DNA of 64,000 bases from positions 22,872 to 86,871 of the forward strand of contig JBKBIP010000025.1 of NCBI GenBank assembly GCA_046297495.1, in the 5' to 3' direction. Positions 25,912-34,526 of the stretch are shown here, piece by piece. Position 1 is the first letter of the stretch; every line of letters starts with the position of its first letter. The DNA is from JBKBIP01 sp046297495 (GTDB taxonomy: Bacteria; Planctomycetota; Planctomycetia; Gemmatales; Gemmataceae). The notes below the pieces were generated by a model. It saw only the letters and a program-made list of their open reading frames with translations. It was not told where the DNA came from and did no database searches. The position numbers and the translations under genes were made by a program.

Positions 25912-27585
25912 CTAATGATTCAGGAAAAATTCATTGCTGTTAAGCAAGGCCCAGAACAGGTCCTGCCAAGCGGCATTCGGGTTGCGATCTGGAATCCGCA
26001 TTCGGAACTTCTGACTGATTTCGGCGAATTCCTTGGGACTCGAAGGCCGATTCAACGTGGCCAAGAAGAGATGGTCCATAATCAACTTGGGCTGCTTCTT
26101 GGCGACCGCTTTAGTCACGGTGCCGCCGTTGCTCATGACCACGTCATTGATCTCTCTGCCGTTCATGAGCATGAGTGCCTGCACGACGGTACCGTTGAAG
26201 GTGGCTTCGTTCCCTTCATCATCACCGAAGTTGATGATCAGGCTGCGGAGGAACGCCTCGCGGTCCTCCCCTTTCTGGCCAGTGGCGGCCATGAGGGAGT
26301 CGTACAGCTGCTCCGGGCTCATAGATTTCAGCAACATCCGGCTGAAAAAGACCTCGGCATCTTGGGAATCGTTGGTGGGATTGGCCACCGTGCTCAGCTG
26401 ATACGGTTTGCTGTTGCAAATCCAACGGATCAGGTTTTTGGGGTCCTGGCCGCCGGAGCCGATGAATTCATCCGCCAGCTTGTCCAACAACTCGGGATGG
26501 ACAAGCTGGTTGTGTTCGCCGAAATCATCCACGGCCGGTTGCTCGTTCAAGCCGCGACCAAAGAAGTGTCCCCACATGCGATTGACGAACGCCTTGCCGA
26601 AGTTATCGTGATTGACGATTTTGTTAGCCAGGATTTCGCGCCGCGAGTTTTTCGCATCTTTGGGAATGTCCGTGCCGTCCAGGAACTTCGGTTTGGTCGG
26701 CAGAATGACGCCATTGCGGCGTTCGTAATACACAATGCCATCGGAATTCAGCCCAACGTCGTCGCGCAGGCCCAATTTGTCGGCGACGGGGGTCTTGGCT
26801 TGCAGCTTGGCCGGCAAGGGAACACCATCCCGCCGGGCTTGCCGGAAGAACGCGTTAATGCCCCAGAAATGTTTCTGGCCCCATTCAGGATTGAAGGGGT
26901 GGTCGTGGCATTGTGTGCATTGGATTTGATAGCCGAGGAACAAACGGATCGACCGGGAGGTGATCGGCACCATGTCAAACTGCCCTTCCTCGCGTGACTT
27001 GGCGGCCGGAATCGGTTCCCCCAAGTGCGACAGGATGAAAAAGCTGGCGCCGTTCTTTTCGGTTTCGCCTGTCGTGGATAATAACTCGGTGACCATCTGA
27101 TTGTACGGTACGTCCTTGGCAAGTTGACTTTCCAGCCAAGCCCGCATTTGTTCGTAGTTGAAACGATTGCCCGACCGCGTCAACAACCAGGTGGCCCAGA
27201 TTTGCGACCAGTATTTGTTGTAGTCGTTACTGGCCAGCAAGCGTTCCACCAACAGGGCCCGGCGGTATTGGGGCGGATCTTTCATGAAGCGGTCAATTTC
27301 CTCAATCGTGGCGATGCGGCCGATAATGTCCAGCGAAGCCCGCCGGATGAATTCATAATCGGTCACTTCCCGCGATGGCGTGATTTTGTTCGCTTTCCAC
27401 TGTTCGGCAATTTTCTCGTCGATGAAGCGCACCCGCTCATCCGACGCTGGATTGAAAGCCGCCCCCTTGGGAGCTTGGGCTTGCGAGGTTGCGGCGGATA
27501 ATTGTGTCAACAGTACGACGACCCCCGCCAGTATCCCCCAGCGTAAGAAACGTCGCCCCCTGGCCTGCGATGAAAAACGGCCCAT
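25912..27585 (-). CDS. DUF1549 / DUF1553 protein
   Basis: A 557-residue exported protein. After a signal peptide (about residues 14-38, GILAGVVVLLTQLSAATSQA) comes DUF1549, with DYEFIRRASLDIIGRIATIE and the CTQCHDHPF motif, and then DUF1553, with FVNRMWGHFFGRGLN and LANKIVNHDNF, and LSTVANPTNDSQ. The family is hugely expanded in planctomycetes; function is unknown, though the CxxCH motif and frequent linkage to cytochrome-like domains suggest redox or heme chemistry. This copy lacks an N-terminal cytochrome domain and has no DUF1501 partner next to it. I chose the ATG at 27585 (GGGGGAA upstream) over one 5 codons earlier. Confidence 0.9.
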   Translation of the reverse strand: MGRFSSQARGRRFLRWGILAGVVVLLTQLSAATSQAQAPKGAAFNPASDERVRFIDEKIAEQWKANKITPSREVTDYEFIRRASLDIIGRIATIEEIDRFMKDPPQYRRALLVERLLASNDYNKYWSQIWATWLLTRSGNRFNYEQMRAWLESQLAKDVPYNQMVTELLSTTGETEKNGASFFILSHLGEPIPAAKSREEGQFDMVPITSRSIRLFLGYQIQCTQCHDHPFNPEWGQKHFWGINAFFRQARRDGVPLPAKLQAKTPVADKLGLRDDVGLNSDGIVYYERRNGVILPTKPKFLDGTDIPKDAKNSRREILANKIVNHDNFGKAFVNRMWGHFFGRGLNEQPAVDDFGEHNQLVHPELLDKLADEFIGSGGQDPKNLIRWICNSKPYQLSTVANPTNDSQDAEVFFSRMLLKSMSPEQLYDSLMAATGQKGEDREAFLRSLIINFGDDEGNEATFNGTVVQALMLMNGREINDVVMSNGGTVTKAVAKKQPKLIMDHLFLATLNRPSSPKEFAEISQKFRMRIPDRNPNAAWQDLFWALLNSNEFFLNH

Positions 27586-27925
27586 AATTATTTCCCCCAA
27601 CAGTCCGACAGGTTAAGATAAGGTGATGGTTCGTGATTATGGGAGAAGCTAGAATAGCCTTCCCGAAATAACTCGATCATAAATGACTGCGTTCCCCGTT
27701 GTCAAATATGCCTTCCGATTTTCGCGTTTCCTTCGTCTGTGGGGTGGATGCGAACGGAAGGAATCCTGCCAGTGAGACGAACCCTGCGCGGATTTAGTTC
27801 CCCAAAGTCGCGGACGGCTTCCGAAATCCGCTTCTTTCCCGGAATCCGGCGTCGAAACGCTCAATGGGATGGTGGATGGACGAATCGGTTCGCGCAGGAA
27901 TTTACCGTCGGCGCGAGAGAAACCC
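27586..27925. other. 340-base spacer, no gene seen
   Basis: No supported coding region. Near 27886 a GACGAATCGGTTCGCGCAGG string resembles one degenerate arm of the dispersed palindrome family, without a clear partner arm. Confidence 0.4.
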
Positions 27926-28312
27926 TCAGTGGGGAGCATGGCGGCGCACGTGCTCTTGAGCGTGTTCCAAACAAGATCGCAAATTTTTATTCTCAAAAGG
28001 TTTAAGTATAAAATCATTGGCGCCGGCCTCCAGGGCTTCTTTCAGGGAGTCGTCGCCGCCGCGTCCGGTCAGCATGATGATGTAGGGAAGATGGACCGCG
28101 CCGCCAGCGCGCAACGCGCGGCACAGCTGGATGCCGTCGAGCTGAGGCATGGACCAGTCGAGAAGGGCCACGGGGGGAGCGTCGGGTTGGCTGAGAATGT
28201 CCAAGGATTCTTGCCCATGACAAGCAGTCACCACCTCCCATCCCCAGCGCGACAAGGTCAGCTGAAGAATGCGGCGCAATACCAAGTCATCCTCGGCCAC
28301 CAGGATTTTCAT
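27926..28312 (-). CDS. single-domain response regulator (CheY-like)
   Basis: A 128-residue receiver domain and nothing else. The acidic pair (AEDD, residues 7-9), phosphoacceptor Asp in ALLDWSMP, Thr in MLTGRGG and Lys in ILKPFENK are all present. With no output domain it probably passes phosphate or acts by protein contact. Its ATG overlaps the stop of the upstream RR-ATPase gene by 4 bases (ATGA), so the two are translationally coupled. Confidence 0.93.
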   Translation of the reverse strand: MKILVAEDDLVLRRILQLTLSRWGWEVVTACHGQESLDILSQPDAPPVALLDWSMPQLDGIQLCRALRAGGAVHLPYIIMLTGRGGDDSLKEALEAGANDFILKPFENKNLRSCLEHAQEHVRRHAPH

Positions 28313-29280
28313 GTTCCGAGGTCTCCTGACCGCTGCCGGCGCAGAACCATGGTGATTTGGTTCCCTTGTTCGTTGTAGCGCACTTCATCCATGAATGTCT
28401 GAATGAGCAACAATCCTCGACCGCTGATCTTTTCCAGGTTTTCGGGATCGGTAGGGTCGTCGAGCAACGATGGGTCGAATCCCGGCCCCTCGTCGCGGAC
28501 GGTGAACGCCACTTCGTCGCGCGCCAGGCGTGCGCGGACGAAAATCCGGCGGTCACGATAGGGGGCCACGCTCCGGCGTTGTTCGGCGTGCTGATAGAAG
28601 CATTGGTCCCCTTCCTGCCGCAAATCCGAGCTAAGCTCTAGGTTGCCGTGATACAGGGCATTGACCAACGCTTCTTCCAAAGCGATGCCGACACGAATCA
28701 AGCCGCCTTGGTCGCACAGTTGCCAACGCTGTAATTCGTCTTGCAAAAAAGTGACCATCGCTGACAGCTGCTCGCGGTTATTCTCCAGCGTGAATTCACA
28801 ATCCAGGCACGCGAGCCGTTCGGTCAGGCATTGCCAGGATAAATCGGGACGGGTCACAGCCAGGACATGATCCAGCGTGTCGATCAAATCCTGCGCCAGG
28901 ACCTTCTTGGGGACGTAGCTGCTGGCACCGCGCTGCAGCGCCTGCATGGCAATGTCCTCACTGCCATGAGCGGTCATCAAAATGATCGGGATATGCGGAT
29001 ATTGGCGGTTCACTTGCTCCACTAACTCCAGCCCCCCCATCTGCGGCATGATCAGATCGGTGAGGACGACATCCGGGGCGTCTTGCGCCATGACGGCCAA
29101 GGCTTCCAAGCCGTTGTTGGCATACACGATGCGATAGTTGCCGCTTTTCTCCAAAATCCCGCCGGCCAAACGACGATCCACCGCGGCATCATCGACCACC
29201 AACACCATCCGCGACCGCCTGCCGGAAGCGGCGGAAGACGCCTGGGACGGAGCCAGCATCGGTTCGGGAACGGTAGTCAT
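28309..29280 (-). CDS. response regulator with anti-sigma-type ATPase domain
   Basis: Residues about 24-145 form a receiver domain (VLVVDDAAVDRRL, phosphoacceptor Asp in VVLTDLIMPQMGG, LMTAHG, Lys in YVPKKV). Residues about 165-315 form an RsbW/SpoIIAB-type HATPase_c_2 domain: GIALEEALVNALYHGNLE (N-box), VRDEGPGFDPSLL (G1 box) and SGRGLLLIQTFMDEV (G2 box). The design suggests a phosphorylation-controlled kinase or anti-sigma-like switch in a partner-switching pathway, but no STAS antagonist or sigma gene is adjacent. AAGGAG lies 7 bases before the start. Middle gene of the signalling block. Confidence 0.9.
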   Translation of the reverse strand: MTTVPEPMLAPSQASSAASGRRSRMVLVVDDAAVDRRLAGGILEKSGNYRIVYANNGLEALAVMAQDAPDVVLTDLIMPQMGGLELVEQVNRQYPHIPIILMTAHGSEDIAMQALQRGASSYVPKKVLAQDLIDTLDHVLAVTRPDLSWQCLTERLACLDCEFTLENNREQLSAMVTFLQDELQRWQLCDQGGLIRVGIALEEALVNALYHGNLELSSDLRQEGDQCFYQHAEQRRSVAPYRDRRIFVRARLARDEVAFTVRDEGPGFDPSLLDDPTDPENLEKISGRGLLLIQTFMDEVRYNEQGNQITMVLRRQRSGDLGT

Positions 29281-29433
29281 CGGCGTCTCCTTTTCGGTAG
29301 GAGTCAGCAGATCGAATGTGAAACATTACAAAAGGAATATCGGTTCGCGTGGACTTCCCCGCCACGAGCGAGAACCAACTTATGTCCGCGAAGAGACAAT
29401 CATGATCTGACTCCTGACCTCTGATGAATTATG

Positions 29434-32400
29434 TCACCCAGGTACGAGTTGCGACAGAACGGGTTGTAATTGATCCAAATGTTCTTCCAGGGCCAAATAG
29501 AGGATACGTGCATCATCCATCATACCATCTCGTCCCCGCATTTCCAGTTGTTGCGCGATGGCGTGCGCGGCATGCGCGCCCAGCAAACCCAAGGAGCCTT
29601 TAAGCGTGTGGGCGGCCAGTTGCAGGCGTTTGGGATCATGCTGGTCGATGGCCGCTCGCATGTCCGCCAGTATCCGCGCGCTGTCTTGCTGATAGAGAGT
29701 CAAAATTTCGCGGAGGAGCTGCTCATCGTTGCCGACGTGGGCCAGAATCGCGCCGCGATCCAACAACGGCGCGTTGGCGGATTCGATCTCGGCGCCTCCT
29801 TTCACCAAGCGATCCAGCGCTTCATACAGGGCCGCCGCTTGAATCGGTTTGGAGAGATAATCGTCCATGCCTGCCCGCAGACAGCGTTCGCGGTCGCCGA
29901 TCATGGCGTAGGCGGTCAAGGCGATGATGGGCACGCGCGGTTGCTGGTGCTGCCGTTCCCAGGCCCGAATGGCGGCGGTCGCTTCCAAGCCATCCAATTC
30001 GGGCATCTGCACGTCCATGAGAATCAGATCGAAGGCTTGTTGTTGAGCGGCGGTGACCGCTTCCCGGCCATTAGTCACGACAGTCACGCGATGTCCCCGT
30101 TTTTCCAGCAAGCGCAAGACGAGACGCTGATTGACCGCGTTGTCTTCCGCCAGCAGGATGTGCCATTGCTGTTCCGTGGCAGCCGGCCAGCGCGTGGGTG
30201 GAGCTGGTCGTGGCGCGGGCCGCGCCAGGGATAGAGCGGCCAGAATGGCGTTCAGCAATTCCGATTGTTTGAGAGGTTTCGTCAAAAAGGCGGCGATTCC
30301 CAGATCCTTGCCACGCTGCATGTCATGGGACTGTAATCCAGAAGACAGCAGCAGCACCGTGGCACCGGCCAACTCCGGGTGTTGCTGGATGTACTCGGCC
30401 ACCTGGAAACCATCCATATTGGGCATGTGAGCATCGAGCAGGATCAGCGGGAACGGCTCGCCGGCTTCATGCGACTTGTGCAGCAACTCCAAGGCGCTGG
30501 CTCCACCATCCGCCACCACCGGTTTCATCTGCCAGAGGCTCAGCAACTCCGTGAGCAGACGCCGGTTGGTAACGTTGTCATCCACGATGAGCGCCGGCAG
30601 GTCGCGCAGCTGGTCCTTGTCTCTTTCCCGCGTGGCGGGCGGCTCGGCTTGCAGGCCAAACCAAGCGGTGAAGTGAAACGTGCTGCCCCGGTTCACTTCG
30701 CTCTCCACCCAGATACGTCCATCCATTAGTTGCACCAATTGGGCGGCGATGGTCAATCCCAAGCCCGTGCCGCCATAATAACGCGTCGTTGAACCATCTA
30801 CTTGCACGAATTTCTCGAAGATCAGCCGTTGCTTGTCGGCCGGGATGCCGATGCCTGTGTCACGGACCGCGAAATGCAGGCAAACCATCTGACCCTCTTC
30901 TTCCTGCTTCTCCACTTCGACCACGATTTCCCCCGACGGTGTAAACTTGATGGCGTTACCGACTAGATTGACTATTACTTGTCTCAATCGCAACGGGTCG
31001 CCGATCAAGGCATCGGGAACGTCGGGGTGGATGTGACATATCAGCTCCAAGTCCTTCTGATGGGCCCGCAAGCTGAGTGCCTTGATGGCGTCCCCCAAGC
31101 TGTCGCGCAGCGGGAAGCCGACCGTCTCCAGATGTAACTTCCCCGCCTCGATTTTGGACAGGTCGAGGATGTCGTTGATGATCGTCAACAGGGAATCAGC
31201 GGACGCCTTGACGAGTTCCAGGAACTCGCGCTGCTCGGTGGTCAGGTCGGTTTCCAGAGCCAACTCGGTCATGCCGATGATGCCGTTCATGGGGGTGCGG
31301 ATCTCGTGACTGACATTGGCCAGGAACTCATTCTTGGCGCGGTTGGCGGCTTCCGCCGCTTCCTTGGCCTGTTGCAGCTCCTCCTCGACTCGCTTGCGCT
31401 GGGTGATGTCGTGGGCCACGGCGTAGAGCTGATTCTGTTCGGGATAGGGGACGGCATTCCACAGTAGCCAACGATAACTACCGTCCTTGCACCGATAGCG
31501 ATTCTCGAACTCGATGGAGATGTGATCTCCCGTGGCTAATTTGCGCGCTTCGCGCAAGGTCCGTTCCCGGTCGTCGGGATGAACGAAGTCGATGTAGGGG
31601 CGATTGAGCATTTCCGCGATACTGTAACCCAACGTGGTTTCCCAAGCGGGATTCAACCGGCGAAAGTAGCCGTTGTAATCGGCGATGCACAACATATCCA
31701 GCGATAGATCAAAAAAGCGATCCCGTTCCACCTCGGCTTGCTTTCGTTCGGTCACGTCCCAGAAACAGGCCTGCACGCCAGCGACTTCTCCCCGACCGTT
31801 GTACACCGGCGTTTTCAACACTTGCACGTAAGTGCGCGTGCCGTTCGGATGGATATTCTCCTCAATATCCTCGAAAACTTGCTGCGTGGTGATCACCATC
31901 TGATCGTTTTGGCGATATTTATCCGCCAGATGTTTGGGATAAAAATCGTAATCGGTCTTGCCCAGGATGGCGGACAGCGGCTCTCCCAAGGTATTGCAAA
32001 AGCGTTGATTGCCAAAGGTGAACTGACCTTGCAGATTCTTACGAATGATGTTGAGCGGCAAATCCTCCACCAAGGAATGACACCACGCTTGCGATTCCCG
32101 CAACTCCTCCTCGGTGCGTAACCGCGCGACGAACTGGCCGATTTGACTGCCAATGGCGGCGAAGGCTTGCAAGAGCGAGTCATCGCGCGGTTGCGCATGA
32201 TGGGTGAAGAACTCGAAAACACCGATCACTTTGCCATCCAGGCTCACGGGAAAGCCACATGCCTCGCGCAAGCCCTCAGCAGTGGCGGCCACGAGGCGCG
32301 GGGCGTCGGCGTCCGGGATCGGTTCCGCTCCCCAGGCGGGCTGGCCGTGGTGCCAGACGCGCCCCGGCAGACCGACGTTCCTCGGCAGGGGGACTTGTCG

Positions 32401-33177
32401 GCACAGGTCGATCAACCGCGATGAGTCAATGCTGGCTTCATGCCACAAATCGACGCAGCGCAACTGTTGGGCCTCGCGCTCCACCTCCCAATAGACGCCT
32501 AATTGCCAGCTCAGACTTTCACAACAGGCTTGCAGAATGCTAGGGATGGCTTGCGGCAATGACATGGCTTCCGCCAACACGCGCATCACGGCGTATTGCA
32601 AGCTCAAGCGCCGTTCCACACGTTTTTGGTCAGTGATTTCCTTAGTGACGAAAGCCGCGCCGCGAACGTGGCTCCCGTCCCGAATGGGGTACATGGACAT
32701 CACGTAATAATGGGGCAGCCCCTCGATGAGATACTGCTGCTCCATGGTGATTTCTTCCCCTTGGAGCACGCGGCGCAGCAAGTCCTTCCAGAGACGGTTG
32801 ATTTCGGGAAATTCGTCGGGGGGGGAATTCTCGTCAATCGTCTGGCCCAGTTGGATTGGTCGCCCCAAGACGCGCTCGGCTTCTTGTAGCAGATGCGCGT
32901 TGGCGATCACTAAACGGGATTGACGATCAAACACGCCGATCGAATCTCGGATGCTCTCCAGCAAATGTTTCGTCAAGAAGGATTGTTTGGCCGGCTTCCC
33001 CAAGACCAATAACCACAGCAGCAAACTGGCGGTCACGGCCAATACCAGGGAATGAACGATGAGGCGCGCCCCCCAAGACCCGTCCCCCAGCAGACACTCC
33101 ACCAGCGCGCTGACACCCATTCCCAGGGTCAGCAGCAGCACAAAAGCAAGCAAAACAGGGTGGCGCCCCATCAACAC
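29434..33177 (-). CDS. hybrid sensor histidine kinase with two receivers and HPt
   Basis: A 1247-residue membrane kinase. Order: two transmembrane helices (about 8-30, 39-59) with almost no periplasmic loop; PAS (about 70-187); GAF (about 205-355); PAS (about 360-480); PAS with PAC (about 485-600); HisKA with His624 in NVSHEIRTPMNG; HATPase with NLVGNAIKFT, DTGIGIP and GGTGLGL (about 725-840); receiver 1 with Asp915 (LLLDAHMPNMDG); receiver 2 with Asp1055 (ILMDVQMPELDG); HPt with His1190 (AAHTLKGSLGLLG). All phosphotransfer residues are intact, so a full internal phosphorelay is possible and could feed the small receivers downstream. A GTG start at 33177 has GGGG 6 bases upstream; an ATG two codons later also fits. 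Confidence 0.95.
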   Translation of the reverse strand: MLMGRHPVLLAFVLLLTLGMGVSALVECLLGDGSWGARLIVHSLVLAVTASLLLWLLVLGKPAKQSFLTKHLLESIRDSIGVFDRQSRLVIANAHLLQEAERVLGRPIQLGQTIDENSPPDEFPEINRLWKDLLRRVLQGEEITMEQQYLIEGLPHYYVMSMYPIRDGSHVRGAAFVTKEITDQKRVERRLSLQYAVMRVLAEAMSLPQAIPSILQACCESLSWQLGVYWEVEREAQQLRCVDLWHEASIDSSRLIDLCRQVPLPRNVGLPGRVWHHGQPAWGAEPIPDADAPRLVAATAEGLREACGFPVSLDGKVIGVFEFFTHHAQPRDDSLLQAFAAIGSQIGQFVARLRTEEELRESQAWCHSLVEDLPLNIIRKNLQGQFTFGNQRFCNTLGEPLSAILGKTDYDFYPKHLADKYRQNDQMVITTQQVFEDIEENIHPNGTRTYVQVLKTPVYNGRGEVAGVQACFWDVTERKQAEVERDRFFDLSLDMLCIADYNGYFRRLNPAWETTLGYSIAEMLNRPYIDFVHPDDRERTLREARKLATGDHISIEFENRYRCKDGSYRWLLWNAVPYPEQNQLYAVAHDITQRKRVEEELQQAKEAAEAANRAKNEFLANVSHEIRTPMNGIIGMTELALETDLTTEQREFLELVKASADSLLTIINDILDLSKIEAGKLHLETVGFPLRDSLGDAIKALSLRAHQKDLELICHIHPDVPDALIGDPLRLRQVIVNLVGNAIKFTPSGEIVVEVEKQEEEGQMVCLHFAVRDTGIGIPADKQRLIFEKFVQVDGSTTRYYGGTGLGLTIAAQLVQLMDGRIWVESEVNRGSTFHFTAWFGLQAEPPATRERDKDQLRDLPALIVDDNVTNRRLLTELLSLWQMKPVVADGGASALELLHKSHEAGEPFPLILLDAHMPNMDGFQVAEYIQQHPELAGATVLLLSSGLQSHDMQRGKDLGIAAFLTKPLKQSELLNAILAALSLARPAPRPAPPTRWPAATEQQWHILLAEDNAVNQRLVLRLLEKRGHRVTVVTNGREAVTAAQQQAFDLILMDVQMPELDGLEATAAIRAWERQHQQPRVPIIALTAYAMIGDRERCLRAGMDDYLSKPIQAAALYEALDRLVKGGAEIESANAPLLDRGAILAHVGNDEQLLREILTLYQQDSARILADMRAAIDQHDPKRLQLAAHTLKGSLGLLGAHAAHAIAQQLEMRGRDGMMDDARILYLALEEHLDQLQPVLSQLVPG

Positions 33178-33330
33178 GATTTGCCCCCGATCGGGTGGAT
33201 GCGCCGCCCCGATGTCGTCGCAATCAGGCTGAAAATAGACGAGGGGGAAGACGCGCCCTATTTTTTCATTGTCTTACGTGGAGCGATTCTCGTCAATGGA
33301 TGGAAGAGGTGGCAAGAGGCAAACAGCAAC

Positions 33331-34347
33331 TCAGCTCAACCCCAGGAGCAGCGGCACCTTGTCGCGGAGCTGTTCGATTTCCTGATGCGTTTCCCCCAGG
33401 TAGGCGAGCAAGCGCAGATCGTCGCGGGTGACGGCGCCACCCGTCAATAGCCAGGAACGCACACGGAACAACTTGTACAGCTTCACGATCTTGCGGTCAC
33501 TGATGAAGATACGATCCTCGCGCACGAGCGTCTTGATTAGGCGCTGGAACTCGCGGAAGACGTCGGTGGGGAAAAACAATTGTCGGTCGTTGCGTTCCTC
33601 GTTGAATTGATCGCGTTGCTGGCGCGCGAACAAATGGGTCAGGTAGCGGTGGGCTTTCAAGAAATCCGCTAGCGTGGCATGTCCTTCCGTCCACGGTTTC
33701 CGGTTGAGCGTGCGGTTGACTTCGGCTTGCAAACCCGCGTCAATCAATTCCGTGAAGTGATTGTCCTGTACGGATCGGCTTTCGATCTTGAGGACGAAAC
33801 GATCTTTCAGGGCGGCCAGCTCGCCATGCTCCGGCACTTCGTTGGTGGCGGCGAAGAGAATGCGCAAATGGACCGGCTGCGGCAAGCCATCTTGGTAAAA
33901 CTTGCGTTCATTGATGATCGTCAGCAAAATGTTGAGGATGGCCGAGTTTGATTTGAAAATCTCATCGAGAAACGCTAGCCGGGCCGTTGGTAGTTTCCCC
34001 TGCTCGCGGCGAATGTAGCGCCCCTCGCGGAGTAGGTTGATGTCAATGGGACCGATGATTTCTGACGGCTCGGTGAAGCGCGTCAGCATGTACTCAAAAT
34101 AATCCTCATCATCCAGTCCCAGAGCATCCTTGAATTTTAACACTAAGTCTGATTTGGCTGTCCCCGGCGGGCCGACAAGCAACAGCGGTTCTTGCGCGAT
34201 GGCCGCCACGACCATCAAATCGATGATTTCTTGCTTGTCCACCAGAAACCGGCCCAACGACTGCCGGAAGCGATTTAACCGCTTCCGCAAGTCTTCCGCT
34301 TCTGCTTGCAATTCTTCCAACGACCAATCTTCGCGCGTGGCCTGCAT
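33331..34347 (-). CDS. MoxR/RavA-type AAA ATPase
   Basis: A 338-residue AAA+ protein: Walker A VGPPGTAKSDL (about residues 58-68), RFTEPSEIIGPIDINLLREG, Walker B LAFLDEIFKSNSA, sensor 1 ILFAATNEVPE, and a C-terminal lid with FPTDVFREFQRLI. The LPTARLAFLDEIFKSN pattern and the EEL-coil at the N-terminus place it in the RavA-like branch of MoxR ATPases, which act as chaperones for metalloenzyme or complex assembly. Such ATPases normally have a vWA-domain partner gene; none is seen next to it here. It lies upstream of the hybrid kinase on the same strand with a 153-base spacer. Confidence 0.88.
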   Translation of the reverse strand: MQATREDWSLEELQAEAEDLRKRLNRFRQSLGRFLVDKQEIIDLMVVAAIAQEPLLLVGPPGTAKSDLVLKFKDALGLDDEDYFEYMLTRFTEPSEIIGPIDINLLREGRYIRREQGKLPTARLAFLDEIFKSNSAILNILLTIINERKFYQDGLPQPVHLRILFAATNEVPEHGELAALKDRFVLKIESRSVQDNHFTELIDAGLQAEVNRTLNRKPWTEGHATLADFLKAHRYLTHLFARQQRDQFNEERNDRQLFFPTDVFREFQRLIKTLVREDRIFISDRKIVKLYKLFRVRSWLLTGGAVTRDDLRLLAYLGETHQEIEQLRDKVPLLLGLS

Positions 34348-34526
34348 GATGTTTCGATTCCGAGGTATGTTCGGCGGACCATGATGTTTCGATTCATTGT
34401 GAAAACATCGGCACCTTATTATACCACGAAGGAAGTGAAATGACTTGGCCAGGGGCAGGTGTGTCTGGCCGTCATTTCAAGCTGGTGATCGCCCCTTCGC
34501 CTCAGCCGTTTGACGCCCTCACGACT

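Noticed and set aside
27926..34347. A defence system based on the AAA ATPase and kinase genes
   Set aside because: The ATPase has RavA/MoxR motifs and the neighbours are ordinary two-component proteins; no nuclease or toxin is present.
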